Notes: a model not told the origin generated them from the sequence alone. A DNA stretch of 64,000 nucleotides from Streptomyces sp. KMM 9044 (GCF_024701375.2 NZ_CP113910.1:310001-374000); one strand, 5' to 3'. Shown: positions 41,637-51,262, counted from the stretch's first letter. Numbers and translations are program-made.

Positions 41637-43025
41637 ATGTCCGATTCGGCAAGTGGCTGTACCGAACCACGTCCCGCCGTCACCGAAGCCGAGGTGGAGG
41701 CCCTCGTACGAGGCATCTGCTTCAAGACCGGACCACCGCGCCGCCTCGGTGTGGAGGTGGAATGGCTCGTCCACGAGCTGCGCACCCCGCGGCTCCCCGT
41801 GACACCCGAACGACTCGAAGCGGCCTACGCCGCTCTGCGGACCGTGCCCTTGGATTCGGCGCTCACCGTCGAACCCGGAGGCCAGCTGGAGCTCAGCTCG
41901 CAGCCTGCCGCCTCCCTCATGGAGTGCGTCGGCACCGTCCGCGCCGACCTCGACGCCGTCCGCGCGGTTCTGCGCGAGGACGGGCTCGGCCTCGTCGGCC
42001 TCGGCCACGACCCCTGGCACACTCCGCGCCGGTTCCTGCGCGAACCGCGCTACGACGCCATGGAGACCTGTCTCGACCGCACCGGGCCCGCCGGCCGCGC
42101 CATGATGTGCGCGTCGGCGTCCGTGCAGGTGTGCCTGGACGCCGGGTACGAGGAACCCGGCACCCTCGGTCATGTACGGCGCTGGTGGCTGGCGCACCAG
42201 CTGGGCGCGGTGCTCGTGGCCGCGTTCGCCAACTCCCCGCTGGCCGGTCGCCGGCCCACCGGCTGGATGTCCACGCGGCAGCTGCGCTGGACGCAGCTCG
42301 GCACCGGCCGCGCGGGCGGCCCCGTGCTGGACTCCGATCCACGCGGCGCCTGGGCCCGGCACGTCCTGGACGCGCCGGTGATGTGCGTACGGCAGGACAG
42401 CGGGCCGTGGGACGTGCCGGAGGAGCTGACCTTCCGCGAGTGGACCAGGTCCGGGGCGCCGAGGGTGCCCACCCGGGAGGACCTCGACTACCACGTCACC
42501 ACGCTGTTCCCGCCGGTCAGGCCGCGCGGCCACCTGGAGCTGCGGATGATCGACGCGCAGCCCGGTGACGACGGCTGGATCGTGCCGCTGGCCGTGACGA
42601 CGGCGCTGTTCGACGATCCGGAGGCCGCCGAGACGGCCTACCGGGCGGTGAAGCCGCTGGTCGAACGGACCCATGGCAGGCCCGCGCCGCACAACTCGCT
42701 GTGGCGGGACGCGGCCCGCGGCGGCCTGGCCGACCCGGAGCTGCGCGAGGTGGCCGCCGTCTGCTTCGCGGCAGCGCTGCGGGCCCTGCCCGGGCTCGGT
42801 GCCACGACCGATGTCGTGGAAGCGGTGGCCGCCTACCAGGACCGCTATGTCGCCCGCGGCCGCTGCCCTGCCGACGACACGCTCGACGCCCTGCGCACCG
42901 GAGCGGTCGCGAAGCACCCGCGAGGCACGCCCGGCGCTCGCCCCCGGACCGCGCCCCGCTCCCCGGGCGCTCCCACCTCCTACGCGCACGGAGCACGTCC
43001 ACACGGGAAGGACACCTCCTCATGA
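41637..43025 (+). CDS. egtA: Ergothioneine biosynthesis glutamate-cysteine ligase EgtA
   Basis: A 462-residue GCS2-family ligase that makes gamma-glutamylcysteine, the sulfur donor for ergothioneine. Motifs include GVEVEWLVHELR near the start, VEPGGQLELSSQPAAS, MMCASASVQVCLDAG, and the arginine-rich GHLELRMIDAQP. ATG has AGGAGGA upstream. The C-terminal 40 residues are Pro/Arg-rich and unlikely to be conserved. It overlaps egtB by 4 bases and heads a four-gene operon. Confidence 0.94.
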   Translation: MSDSASGCTEPRPAVTEAEVEALVRGICFKTGPPRRLGVEVEWLVHELRTPRLPVTPERLEAAYAALRTVPLDSALTVEPGGQLELSSQPAASLMECVGTVRADLDAVRAVLREDGLGLVGLGHDPWHTPRRFLREPRYDAMETCLDRTGPAGRAMMCASASVQVCLDAGYEEPGTLGHVRRWWLAHQLGAVLVAAFANSPLAGRRPTGWMSTRQLRWTQLGTGRAGGPVLDSDPRGAWARHVLDAPVMCVRQDSGPWDVPEELTFREWTRSGAPRVPTREDLDYHVTTLFPPVRPRGHLELRMIDAQPGDDGWIVPLAVTTALFDDPEAAETAYRAVKPLVERTHGRPAPHNSLWRDAARGGLADPELREVAAVCFAAALRALPGLGATTDVVEAVAAYQDRYVARGRCPADDTLDALRTGAVAKHPRGTPGARPRTAPRSPGAPTSYAHGARPHGKDTSS

Positions 43026-44338
43026 CCGACCCCGCTTTCGACGCCGAAGCCCTGCGCGAGCGCGCGGTCGCCTCGCTGGTCACCGCGCGCGACCGGACCA
43101 CCCTGCTGACCGGCTGTGTCGACGGGCCCGATCTCACCGCGCAGCACTCACCGCTGATGTCGCCGCTGGTGTGGGACCTCGCTCACATAGGCAACCAGGA
43201 AGAACAGTGGCTGCTGCGGACCGTCGGCGGTCAGGAGGCGCTACGGCCCGAGATCGACAACATGTACGACGCCTTCGAGCACCCGCGGGCCGAGCGGCCG
43301 AAGCTGCCGCTGCTGCCTCCGGAGGAGGCCCGCCGGTACGCCTCGGAGGTGCGCGGCCGGGCGCTGGACGTGCTGGAGAGCACCGCCTTCCACGGTGAGC
43401 GGCTGACCGAGGCGGGGTTCGCCTTCGGGATGGTCGCGCAGCACGAACAGCAGCACGACGAGACGATGCTGATAACCCATCAGCTGCGCAGCGGCCCGCA
43501 GGTCCTGACGGCCCCGGACCCGGAGCCGGTGCCGCTGTTCACCGGTCCGTCCGAAGTGCTCGTCCCGGGCGGCCCGTTCACCATGGGCACCTCTGACGAG
43601 CCGTGGGCGCTGGACAATGAACGTCCCGCACACCGGCGCGAGGTGGCACCGTTCCGCATCGACACGACGCCGGTGACGAACGCCGCGTACCAGGCGTTCA
43701 TCGAGGACGGCGGCTACGACGAGCCACGCTGGTGGGCCGCGGAGGGCTGGGCCCACATCCGCCGGAACTCCGTCGGCGCCCCATTGTTCTGGCGCCGGGA
43801 CGGCGGGCAGTGGCTGCGTCGTCGCTTCGGTGTCACCGAGGCCGTGCCGCCCGACGAGCCGGTGCTGCACGTGTGCTGGTACGAGGCGGACGCGTACGCC
43901 CGCTGGGCCGGGCGCCGGCTGCCCACCGAGGCCGAGTGGGAGAAGGCCGCCCGGCACGATCCGGCCGGCGGCCGCGCGGCACGTTACCCCTGGGGCGACG
44001 CCGAACCCGGTCCGGAGCACGCCAATCTCGGCCAGCGCCACCTGCGGCCCGCGCCCGCGGGCAGCTATCCGGCGGGTGAGTCACCGCTCGGGGTGCGCCA
44101 GTTGATCGGTGACGTGTGGGAGTGGACGTCGAGCGACTTCCTGCCCTACCCGGGGTTCAGGGCATTCCCCTACAGGGAGTACTCGGAGGTGTTCTTCGGG
44201 ACCGGGCACAAGGTGCTGCGCGGCGGTTCGTTCGCGGTGGACGCGGTGGCCTGCCGGGGCACGTTCCGCAACTGGGACCATCCGGTCCGGCGGCAGATCT
44301 TCTCCGGGTTCCGCACGGCCCGCTCGGAGAACATCTGA
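43022..44338 (+). CDS. egtB: Ergothioneine sulfoxide synthase EgtB
   Basis: A 438-residue iron enzyme that joins gamma-glutamylcysteine and hercynine with O2. The DinB-like N-terminal half carries the iron His ligands: DLAHIGNQEEQW and QHEQQHDETM (H-x3-H). The C-terminal half is the FGE-sulfatase fold, starting VPGGPFTMGT and ending WTSSDFLPYPGF then GGSFAVDAVACRGTFRNWD and GFRTARS. ATGA overlap with egtA and TGATG overlap with egtC. Confidence 0.95.
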   Translation: MTDPAFDAEALRERAVASLVTARDRTTLLTGCVDGPDLTAQHSPLMSPLVWDLAHIGNQEEQWLLRTVGGQEALRPEIDNMYDAFEHPRAERPKLPLLPPEEARRYASEVRGRALDVLESTAFHGERLTEAGFAFGMVAQHEQQHDETMLITHQLRSGPQVLTAPDPEPVPLFTGPSEVLVPGGPFTMGTSDEPWALDNERPAHRREVAPFRIDTTPVTNAAYQAFIEDGGYDEPRWWAAEGWAHIRRNSVGAPLFWRRDGGQWLRRRFGVTEAVPPDEPVLHVCWYEADAYARWAGRRLPTEAEWEKAARHDPAGGRAARYPWGDAEPGPEHANLGQRHLRPAPAGSYPAGESPLGVRQLIGDVWEWTSSDFLPYPGFRAFPYREYSEVFFGTGHKVLRGGSFAVDAVACRGTFRNWDHPVRRQIFSGFRTARSENI

Positions 44339-45180
44339 TGTGTCGCCATATCGCGTACGTGGGGCCCGAGGAGTCACTCGGCCGACTCCTCGTGGACCCG
44401 CCGCACGGGCTGTACCGCCAGTCGTGGGCGCCCCGGCACCAGCGGTACGGGACGGTCAACGCCGACGGTTTCGGGGTGGGCTGGTACGCGCCCGGGGACC
44501 CGGTGCCGGCCCGGTACCGCAGGGCGGGACCGGTCTGGGCGGATCTGTCGTTCGCCGATCTCGCCCGGGTCGTCCGCACCCCGGCGCTGCTCGCGGCCGT
44601 ACGGGACGCGACCCTGTCGGGTGCGGACGCCGAGGCCGCGGCGGCCCCGTTCGCGGCAGGGGCCTGGCTGTTCAGCCACAACGGGGCCGTGCGGGGCTGG
44701 CCGGGCACGCTCGCACCGCTCGTGGCCACCCTGCCGCCCGAGGACGTGCTGTCACTGGAAGCCCGGAGCGACTCCGCGTTCGTGTGGGCCCTGGTGCTCG
44801 CCCGGCTGCGGGCGGGGTACCCCGGGGAACCGGAGGGGCAGGCACTGGCCGACACCGTGCTGGAGATCGCCGCGGTGGCCCCCGGGTCCCGGCTCAACCT
44901 GCTGCTCACCCAGGGCGACACGATCACCGCGGTCGCGTGGGGCGACACGTTGTGGTACCTCGCCCGGCCGGGCGGCGGTACCGTCGTGGCCTCCGAGCCC
45001 TACGACGACGATCCGCACTGGCGCGAGGTCCCCGACCGCACCCTGCTGGCCGCCAGCCGCACGGACGTGCTCCTCACGCCGCTCAAGGAGCCGGGCGACG
45101 TCCTGGCGAGCACCGGCACACCGGCACGACCCGCATCGGTACGACACACACCGGCGTCACCGAAGGAGCCCCGCACGTGA
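44338..45180 (+). CDS. egtC: Ergothioneine amidohydrolase EgtC
   Basis: A 280-residue class II glutamine amidotransferase-type hydrolase that removes the gamma-glutamyl group from the sulfoxide intermediate. Cys2 (MCRHIAYVGP) is the N-terminal nucleophile; NADGFGVGWYA and FSHNGAVRGWPG are the substrate-binding motifs; EARSDSAFVWALVL follows. The last 25 residues are a low-complexity tail. The start overlaps egtB by one base and the stop overlaps egtD (GTGA). Confidence 0.94.
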   Translation: MCRHIAYVGPEESLGRLLVDPPHGLYRQSWAPRHQRYGTVNADGFGVGWYAPGDPVPARYRRAGPVWADLSFADLARVVRTPALLAAVRDATLSGADAEAAAAPFAAGAWLFSHNGAVRGWPGTLAPLVATLPPEDVLSLEARSDSAFVWALVLARLRAGYPGEPEGQALADTVLEIAAVAPGSRLNLLLTQGDTITAVAWGDTLWYLARPGGGTVVASEPYDDDPHWREVPDRTLLAASRTDVLLTPLKEPGDVLASTGTPARPASVRHTPASPKEPRT

Positions 45181-46139
45181 GTCCGTTCCGTCTCACCCGC
45201 ACCCTTGCCGAGGACGCCACCGGCGCCGCCCTGCGCGCCGACGTCCGTGAGGGCCTGACCGGCAGTCCCAGAACGCTGCCGCCGAAGTGGTTCTACGACG
45301 CGCGGGGCAGTGAGCTGTTCGAGGAGATCACCGGACTGCCCGAGTACTACCCGACGCGTGCGGAGCGCGAGATCCTGCTCGCCCGCTCCGGTGAGATCGC
45401 CGATGCGTCCGGTGCCCGCACCCTCATCGAACTGGGCTCCGGTTCCTCGGAGAAGACCCGCCACCTGATCGACGCGCTGGCCGGGCTGCACACCTACGTC
45501 CCCGTCGACGTCAGCGAGAGCGCCCTGACCCTGGCGGGTCAGGCGCTCGCCGCCGAGCGGCCGGGGCTGAACGTGCACGCCCTGATCGACGACTTCACCG
45601 GCCGCATGACGCTGCCCGACACCCCGGGCCCGCGCCTGGTGGCGTTCCTCGGCGGCACGGTCGGCAATCTGCTGCCCGCCGAGCGGGCCGCGTTCCTGGT
45701 CTCCGTGCGGGCGATGCTCGCCCCGGGGGACGGGCTGCTCCTCGGTACGGACCTGGTCAAGGACGAGAAAGTGCTGGTCCGGGCGTACGACGACGCGGCC
45801 GGGGTGACGGCCGCGTTCAACAGGAACGTCCTGGCCGTCGTCAACCGGGAGCTGGGCGCCGACTTCGATCCGGCCGCCTTCGACCACGTGGCAGCGTGGG
45901 ACGCCGGGCACGAGTGGATCGAGATGCGGCTGCGCTCGCGCGAGCGGCAGACCGTGAAGATTCCCGCGCTCGGCCTCGCCGTCGACTTCGGTGCGGGCGA
46001 GGAGCTGCGCACCGAGATCTCGGCGAAGTTCCGCAAGGAGCGCGTACGGGAGGAACTGACTGCCGCCGGGCTGGACCTGACCCGGTGGTGGACGGACCAG
46101 GAGGGACGGTTCGCGCTGTCACTGAGCGTGGCGCGCTGA
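45177..46139 (+). CDS. egtD: Histidine N-alpha-trimethyltransferase EgtD
   Basis: A 320-residue methyltransferase that makes hercynine from histidine with three SAM. It has GSPRTLPPKWFYDARGSELF, the glycine-rich SAM loop ELGSGSSEKTRHL, and FLGGTVGNLLPAE. The C-terminal part (ISAKFRKERV) is typical. GTG start at 45,177. No egtE (PLP lyase) follows; the last step may be done by another lyase elsewhere, as in most Streptomyces. Confidence 0.95.
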   Translation: MSPFRLTRTLAEDATGAALRADVREGLTGSPRTLPPKWFYDARGSELFEEITGLPEYYPTRAEREILLARSGEIADASGARTLIELGSGSSEKTRHLIDALAGLHTYVPVDVSESALTLAGQALAAERPGLNVHALIDDFTGRMTLPDTPGPRLVAFLGGTVGNLLPAERAAFLVSVRAMLAPGDGLLLGTDLVKDEKVLVRAYDDAAGVTAAFNRNVLAVVNRELGADFDPAAFDHVAAWDAGHEWIEMRLRSRERQTVKIPALGLAVDFGAGEELRTEISAKFRKERVREELTAAGLDLTRWWTDQEGRFALSLSVAR

Positions 46140-46350
46140 CCGGGAGGGGCCGGCGCGAGGCGGGCGTGTACCCCGTACGGGTGCACCGTGCCTTGGTGGG
46201 CCGATGCGCGGGTCGAGGGGTGCCGGACATCCGGTGCCCGCTACACCCGACGTCTCGCGCCCTGGCACCGCTTCGGGCACGTTGGAGGGACGTGTGACAC
46301 AGGAGGCGGCTCTCGAACCGGTGGGAGCCGCCGACGAGAGGAGCACCCGT

Positions 46351-46566
46351 ATGTCGAACCACACCTACCGGGTCACGGAGATCGTCGGCACGTCGCCCGA
46401 CGGCGTGGAACAGGCCGTCCGCAACGGCGTCGAGCGTGCCTCGCAGACCCTGCGTCATCTGGACTGGTTCGAGGTGACCCAGGTGCGGGGCCGGCTCGAG
46501 GAGGGCCGCATCGCGCACTGGCAGGTGGGTCTGAAGGTCGGCTTCCGCCTGGACGACTCGGCCTGA
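46351..46566 (+). CDS. Dodecin
   Basis: A 71-residue dodecin, a small protein that assembles into a hollow 12-mer and stores flavins (riboflavin/FMN) or CoA. The family pattern is complete: YRVTEIVGTSPDGVEQAVRN, the conserved WFEV and the final HWQVGLKVGFRL. GAGAGGAG precedes the ATG. It stands alone, convergent with the HAD gene, and a hairpin follows. Confidence 0.94.
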   Translation: MSNHTYRVTEIVGTSPDGVEQAVRNGVERASQTLRHLDWFEVTQVRGRLEEGRIAHWQVGLKVGFRLDDSA

Positions 46567-46582
46567 GCCACCCGTCTCCACA

Positions 46583-46627
46583 GGAGAGCGGGAGGGACGG
46601 ATGTCAGGTCCGCCCCTCCCGCTCCTG
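46583..46627. terminator. Hairpin between dodecin and HAD genes
   Basis: AGCGGGAGGG (46587-46596) pairs with CCCTCCCGCT (46614-46623), extended by CAGGAG/CTCCTG outside a one-base bulge. It ends both convergent transcripts. Confidence 0.65.
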
Positions 46628-47095
46628 CGCCGCTCTCAGTTCCCCCGACGGTGCCGTCCAGCGGGCGTGCACGACGGTGAATCCCGCCCGCCGGGCGTCC
46701 GCGCAGACCAGTTCGTCGTCGTCCACGAGCACACGGATCTCCCGGGTGCGGGCGAGACGGCGCAGGATCGCCAGCTTGGTGTGCCGGGCGGGCCGCCGGT
46801 CCGCGTCGCCGCGCATGTGCACCGGCCCTTCGGGCAGCTCCTGGGCGGCCAGCCACTCCAGCGTGTCGCTCCGACAGCGCTCGGGACGCCCGGTGAGGTA
46901 GACGATCTCGCACTCCCGCGCCCTCTCGCGCAGCAGCGCGATGCCCTCCGCGAGGGGCGGATCCTCGGGCGCGGCGGCGAAGAAGGCGTCCCAGTCCCGT
47001 GGCCTGCGCTCCAGGAACCGCTGCCGGTGCGCGGTGTCGGCGAGGGTGTTGTCCAGGTCGAACACGGCGAGCGGGTGCTTGTCACGGTTGGTCAC
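46604..47095 (-). CDS. HAD-family hydrolase (polynucleotide kinase 3' phosphatase-like)
   Basis: A 163-residue HAD-superfamily phosphatase. Motif I is AVFDLDNTLADTAHR (DxDxT-like), motif II is YLTGRPE, and motif IV VLVDDDELV. The layout resembles the small acid phosphatase or PNK-phosphatase type proteins of actinobacteria. GTG at 47,095 is chosen; the frame stays open further upstream. The substrate is unknown. Confidence 0.83.
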   Translation of the reverse strand: MTNRDKHPLAVFDLDNTLADTAHRQRFLERRPRDWDAFFAAAPEDPPLAEGIALLRERARECEIVYLTGRPERCRSDTLEWLAAQELPEGPVHMRGDADRRPARHTKLAILRRLARTREIRVLVDDDELVCADARRAGFTVVHARWTAPSGELRAAQEREGRT

Positions 47096-47192
47096 GCCGC
47101 CCAGCCTAGACAAGCGACGCGCTGCTGCCCGCCGTGCCCGGAGGGAATGCGGCCACAGGGAATGCCGCGCCCGTCCGGACGTTGAACCGGAT

Positions 47193-48242
47193 GTGACCCC
47201 GCTGATCTCCCGGACCCGTTTCTCCGTCCTCGACCGTTCCCGCACCCGTGAGGGGCACAGCGGTCCCGAGGCGCTGCGCGACACCGTGCGCCTCGCGCGG
47301 GAGCTGGAAGGGCTCGGCTACCACCGGCTCTGGGTCTCGGAGCATCACGGCGTGTCCGGGGTCGCCGGCTCCGCGCCGACGGTGCTGGCCGCCGCCGTCG
47401 CCGCGGCAACCCGGACGATCCGCGTCGGTACCGGCGGGGTCATGCTGCCCAACCATCGACCGCTCGTCGTGGCCGAGCAGTTCGGCGTGCTGGAGTCCCT
47501 CTTCCCGGGGCGGATCGACATGGGCCTGGGCCGCTCGGTGGGATTCACCGACGGGGTGCGCAGGGCCCTGGACCGTGACAGGGGCGACGCCGAGGACTTC
47601 GGCGCGCAGATCGACGAGCTGCTCGGCTGGTTTCGCGGCACGTCCCCCACCGGCGTGCACGCCCGTCCGGCCGAGGGCCTGACCGTGCCGCCGTTCGTGC
47701 TGGCCATGGGCGAGGGCGCGACGATCGCCGCCCGCGCGGGTCTGCCCATGGTCATCGGCGACCTGCGCGGCCGCGACCGGATGCGGCGCGGCATCGACCA
47801 CTATCGGGAGCACTTCCGCCCGTCCGCCTGGGCGGGCGAGCCGTACGTGGTGATCTCCGGGACGGTCGCCGTGGCGGACACACCCGAACGGGCCCGCCGG
47901 CTCCTGGTCCCGGAGGCCTGGTCGATGGCGTATTCACGGACCCGCGGAATTTTCCCTCCGCTGCCGCCCGCCGAGCGCGTCGAGTCGCTCAGCATGACGG
48001 CGAAGGAACGCGGCCTGTACGAGTCCGGGCTCGGCGGTCACCTCGCCGGCACGGAGGAGCAGGTGGCCGACGAGTTGGAGACGGTGCTGAAGGAGACGGA
48101 GGCCCAGGAGGTCCTCGTCACCACCAGCACCCACGACCGTACGGCCCTGCTGGACTCCTACCGGCGGCTCGCCGCCCTGACGGGTCTCGCCGGGCTCACG
48201 GATCTCACGGACACGGAGGACGGCAGCGCGGTGCGCCGGTGA
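47193..48242 (+). CDS. LLM-class flavin-dependent oxidoreductase
   Basis: A 349-residue bacterial-luciferase-like monooxygenase. It has the TIM-barrel start (LISRTRFSVLDRSRT), YHRLWVSEHHGVSGVAGSAP and RIRVGTGGVMLPNHRPLVVA-type segments (here TRTIRVGTGG), and DMGLGRSVGF. This subgroup (the MsnO8 type) uses FMNH2 or F420 with alkanals or other small substrates. Start is GTG at 47,193, with only a weak ribosome site. It is divergent from the HAD gene. Confidence 0.87.
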   Translation: MTPLISRTRFSVLDRSRTREGHSGPEALRDTVRLARELEGLGYHRLWVSEHHGVSGVAGSAPTVLAAAVAAATRTIRVGTGGVMLPNHRPLVVAEQFGVLESLFPGRIDMGLGRSVGFTDGVRRALDRDRGDAEDFGAQIDELLGWFRGTSPTGVHARPAEGLTVPPFVLAMGEGATIAARAGLPMVIGDLRGRDRMRRGIDHYREHFRPSAWAGEPYVVISGTVAVADTPERARRLLVPEAWSMAYSRTRGIFPPLPPAERVESLSMTAKERGLYESGLGGHLAGTEEQVADELETVLKETEAQEVLVTTSTHDRTALLDSYRRLAALTGLAGLTDLTDTEDGSAVRR

Positions 48243-48278
48243 GCGGACTCACCGGCGCGCTCACGGTGTGCCATCCGG

Positions 48279-49274
48279 TCATGGGCGGCCCCGGCGTGGA
48301 ACGTCGCGGCCCTGTCCGGCGGCGTCGTCCCGCCGCGTGGTGTCGTCCGGTACGCCCTCGCTCTCGATGCGCTCCTTGCGGACCCGGCCCCGTACGGTCT
48401 TGTTCTCGGTGCGCTCCTCCATGGTCAGCCGCACCCGCTCGACGGGCACCGCCCTGGTCTCCACGACGGGCCGTTCCTCGTGCAGCGTGACCTCGTAGTC
48501 GGCCTCACCCATCTCGGCGCCGGGCATCGCGGCCTCGCGGTCGGCCTCCGTGATCGGCTCGCGCACCACGTGTACCTCCTCGTGGCGCACGGGCACGGTC
48601 TGTTCGACGTCCTCCGTCACGACGTACTTGTGCAGCTTGGCCCGTCCGGTCTCGCGCCGCTCGACGCGGACGTGCATCTCCTCCTCCATGCGGGTCATGG
48701 ACTCGGCGCCCTGCCCTGCCCGCACGCCGGTCCGGCCGGTGGTCGCGGCCGCACTCGCGGGGCCGGCCTTGCCGGTCGTCGCCGACGTGCCCGCCGATGC
48801 CGTTCCCGCGGTGGTGGTCGTCCTCGTCGCCGTCCGGTCCTTGCCCGGCGTAACCGCGGCCCCGGCGGCACCCGCGGCCCCGGCCATACCCCTGCCGGGG
48901 TTCTTGTCCGTGCGGCCCTCGCCCGAGTCCTTGGCGTCGTCACGCAGCACACCGCCCCAGTCGATGCCGTAGTAGTCGAACAGCCGGTGTTCCTCCGACT
49001 CCGACAGGTGGCCCTGCGAGTCGACGTCGACGTCGGGTGCGCCCTTGATCTTGTCCTTGAGATACGGGACTTCGAGGTGGTCCTCCACCAGTTCGGCGTC
49101 ACGGATGGGAATGAACGACTCGCTGGTGCCGAACATGCCCGTCTTGACGCTCACCCACTCGGGGCGACCGCTCATGTCGTCGAAGAAGACATGCTTGGCC
49201 TCACCGATCTTGTTGCCTTCCCCGTCGTAGACGGGGTGGTCCAGGAGGATCCTGACCTCATCACGGGTGATCAT
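48279..49274 (-). CDS. PRC-barrel and DUF2382 stress protein
   Basis: A 331-residue protein. Residues 1-105 form a PRC-barrel (VRILLDHPVYDGEGNKIGEA, then WVSVKTGMFG and FIPIRDAEL). A long low-complexity Ala/Gly/Thr linker (about 125-195) follows. Residues 200-300 are DUF2382, with HEEVHVVREPI and VTLHEERPVVETRAVPVERV. Such proteins are linked to general stress in actinobacteria. An AT-rich stretch upstream (49,320-49,385) may hold a stress-type promoter. Confidence 0.88.
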   Translation of the reverse strand: MITRDEVRILLDHPVYDGEGNKIGEAKHVFFDDMSGRPEWVSVKTGMFGTSESFIPIRDAELVEDHLEVPYLKDKIKGAPDVDVDSQGHLSESEEHRLFDYYGIDWGGVLRDDAKDSGEGRTDKNPGRGMAGAAGAAGAAVTPGKDRTATRTTTTAGTASAGTSATTGKAGPASAAATTGRTGVRAGQGAESMTRMEEEMHVRVERRETGRAKLHKYVVTEDVEQTVPVRHEEVHVVREPITEADREAAMPGAEMGEADYEVTLHEERPVVETRAVPVERVRLTMEERTENKTVRGRVRKERIESEGVPDDTTRRDDAAGQGRDVPRRGRP

Positions 49275-49319
49275 CTGGCCTCACCCTCCTTTCAGGTGTC
49301 ACTCCCGTCCGGATGTCCT

Positions 49320-49385
49320 CCTCAGCGCGGTAAAAACTTCACATAGAGAACAAAAGCCACTTAATTTTTGGTAGCGCTCACTTCC
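49320..49385 (-). promoter_or_regulatory. AT-rich promoter region of the PRC-barrel gene
   Basis: A patch of unusually low GC for this window (minus strand AAAAATTAAGTGGC and GTGAAGTTTTTACC) lies 45-110 bases before the PRC-barrel start, overlapping the end of the olsA gene. It probably holds the promoter; no consensus is certain. Confidence 0.4.
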
Positions 49386-50296
49386 GGTGACCGCGACCGA
49401 CGGTTCTCGCCGGGGTTCCGGCCGGGTCCCCGACCCGGCACCCGTCCTGGTGTCCGAACTTGGTGTCCGATCCGCTGCCCTGCCACCCGCACGGCTCGCG
49501 GACCGGCCCGATGGTCCCGTACCGAACCGTCGTACGGCTGCGCGGCGGCGGCCAGAGTCCGGCGGTCCGGGTGGCTGCCCGGCGGGATGGCGGCCCGTAT
49601 CCCGACCTCGGCGACCAGACCCCGGGCCGAGACCACCCGCCACAGGGACACCACCAGGGTGTCGGCCCCCACGAAGGCCGGGGCGGTGGCAGGTGCTCCG
49701 TACGCGTCGCGGTAGTGGATGCGGACCGGCTGGACCGGGACCCCGGCGTCGAGTGCCGCCTGGAAGGCGGCCCGGCGGAAGGAGCCCTGGCCGCGGCCGC
49801 ACCAGGTGCTGCCCTCGGGGAAGACCGCGACGGCCGAACCCTCGCCGAGCGCCCCGGCGATCCGGGCGACCGTGCCCGGCAGGGCGCGCAGCCGGTCACG
49901 GTCGATGAACAGGACGCCGCTGCGCTCGACCAGCGCCCCCGCCAGCGGCCACTGCCGTATCTCGGCCTTCGCCAGCATGCGGGCCGGACGGACCACGCCC
50001 AGCAGCGGGATGTCCAGCCAGGAGATGTGGTTGGCGACGAGCAGCAGCCCGCCGGCGGGTGCGGCGCCGCCGGTGACACGGACCCGGACCCCGGCGGCCC
50101 GCACGATCCACCGGCACCACCGGCCGACAAGACCCGCCGGAATCAGTTGCCCGACGGGCAGCAGCAGGACCCCGGTGAGGACCAGGGCGAGGACCGCGGC
50201 CAGTCTCAGCACCGCCCCCGGTACGGCCCTCGTGGCCCCCGTCGGCTCCACGCAGCCGTGCGGGGTGCAGGGAGCGCCCGGCAGCCAGACGCTCAT
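49361..50296 (-). CDS. olsA: 1-acyl-glycerol-phosphate/lyso-ornithine lipid acyltransferase (OlsA-like)
   Basis: A 311-residue PlsC-family acyltransferase. It has a membrane helix near residues 30-50 (RLAAVLALVLTGVLLLPVG), the catalytic NHISWLD (H-x4-D) and the substrate-binding FPEGSTW. It adds the second acyl chain to lyso-ornithine lipid or lysophosphatidate. It overlaps the next upstream gene by 4 bases. In S. coelicolor the corresponding pair SCO0920/SCO0921 makes ornithine lipids (from memory). The C-terminal 50 residues are Arg/Pro-rich and disordered. Confidence 0.84.
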   Translation of the reverse strand: MSVWLPGAPCTPHGCVEPTGATRAVPGAVLRLAAVLALVLTGVLLLPVGQLIPAGLVGRWCRWIVRAAGVRVRVTGGAAPAGGLLLVANHISWLDIPLLGVVRPARMLAKAEIRQWPLAGALVERSGVLFIDRDRLRALPGTVARIAGALGEGSAVAVFPEGSTWCGRGQGSFRRAAFQAALDAGVPVQPVRIHYRDAYGAPATAPAFVGADTLVVSLWRVVSARGLVAEVGIRAAIPPGSHPDRRTLAAAAQPYDGSVRDHRAGPRAVRVAGQRIGHQVRTPGRVPGRGPGRNPGENRRSRSPEVSATKN

Positions 50297-51066
50297 TTCG
50301 CCGGTACGAGGGAGAGGAAGTGCCGCAGATAGCGCTGGTCGACCCGGCTCATCGGCAGCAGCACGTACAGGTCGGCGACGCCGAAGTCCGTGTCGTGCGC
50401 GGGCTCGCCGCAGACCCAGGCGCCGAGCCGGAGGTAGCCGCGCAGCAGGGCGGGCAACTCGGTGCGGGCCGCGGGCGCCGCGGCCGTCGGCCGCCACGGG
50501 TGCAGCGGACGCACTCGGTACTCCTCGGGGGCGAGGTGCTTGCCCTGGACACGGTCCCAGGTGGCGGCGGCGAGCGCGCCACCGTCGGTGAGGGGGATGG
50601 AGCAGCAGCCCGCGAGCCACTCGTGGCCCCGGTCGGTCATGTAGCGGGCGATGCCGGCCCAGATGAGGCCGATGACCGCACCGTCGCGGTGGTCGGGGTG
50701 CACGCAGGAGCGGCCGACCTCGACGAGGCCCGGCCGGATCGGGTCGAGGGCGGCGATGTGGAACTCGGTCTCCGCGTACAGGCGGCCGGCGACCGCGGCC
50801 CGCTCGGGCGGCAGCAGCCGGTAGGTGCCGACCACCTGGCCGCTCACCTCCTCGCGCACCAGGAGGTGGTCGCAGTGGGCGTCGAAGGGGTCGATGTCCA
50901 GGCCCGGCTGGGGAGTGGTCAGCAGGGCGCCCAGCTCGACGGCGAAGACGTCGTGCCGCAGCCGCTGGGCGGCACGCACGTCGTCCTCGTCGCGGGCGAG
51001 GGTGACGGTGTAGCGGGTGGGTGCCGGGGGCTTCACGGGGTGGTCTACGGTCAGGACGCCGGTCAT
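50293..51066 (-). CDS. olsB: Ornithine N-acyltransferase (OlsB-like)
   Basis: A 257-residue acyltransferase of the GNAT-like OlsB/hemolysin family. It joins a 3-hydroxyacyl group to ornithine to give lyso-ornithine lipid. Family segments are AQRLRHDVFAVELGA, DHLLVREEVSGQVVGTYRLL, VEVGRSCVHPDHRDG and WLAGCCSIPLTDGG. The OlsA gene follows with 4-base overlap, so both steps are encoded by one operon. Ornithine lipids replace phospholipids under phosphate limitation. Confidence 0.86.
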   Translation of the reverse strand: MTGVLTVDHPVKPPAPTRYTVTLARDEDDVRAAQRLRHDVFAVELGALLTTPQPGLDIDPFDAHCDHLLVREEVSGQVVGTYRLLPPERAAVAGRLYAETEFHIAALDPIRPGLVEVGRSCVHPDHRDGAVIGLIWAGIARYMTDRGHEWLAGCCSIPLTDGGALAAATWDRVQGKHLAPEEYRVRPLHPWRPTAAAPAARTELPALLRGYLRLGAWVCGEPAHDTDFGVADLYVLLPMSRVDQRYLRHFLSLVPAK

Positions 51067-51262
51067 GGCTCTCTCCTGGTCACGCGCCGGAGCGGGGAAG
51101 GTGGGGTCTCCCCTTGTTTCTGCCGATGCCGGTTGGCGTGTACGTGACCTGAGCCGGGAGCGCGGATGTGGGAATGCTGAATGCCAGGCGTTGCCCGGCC
51201 GGCATCGGACGTCGCCCGGACAGCAGACGGGACCGGGGATGAGCACCACTCCCGGTCCCGCC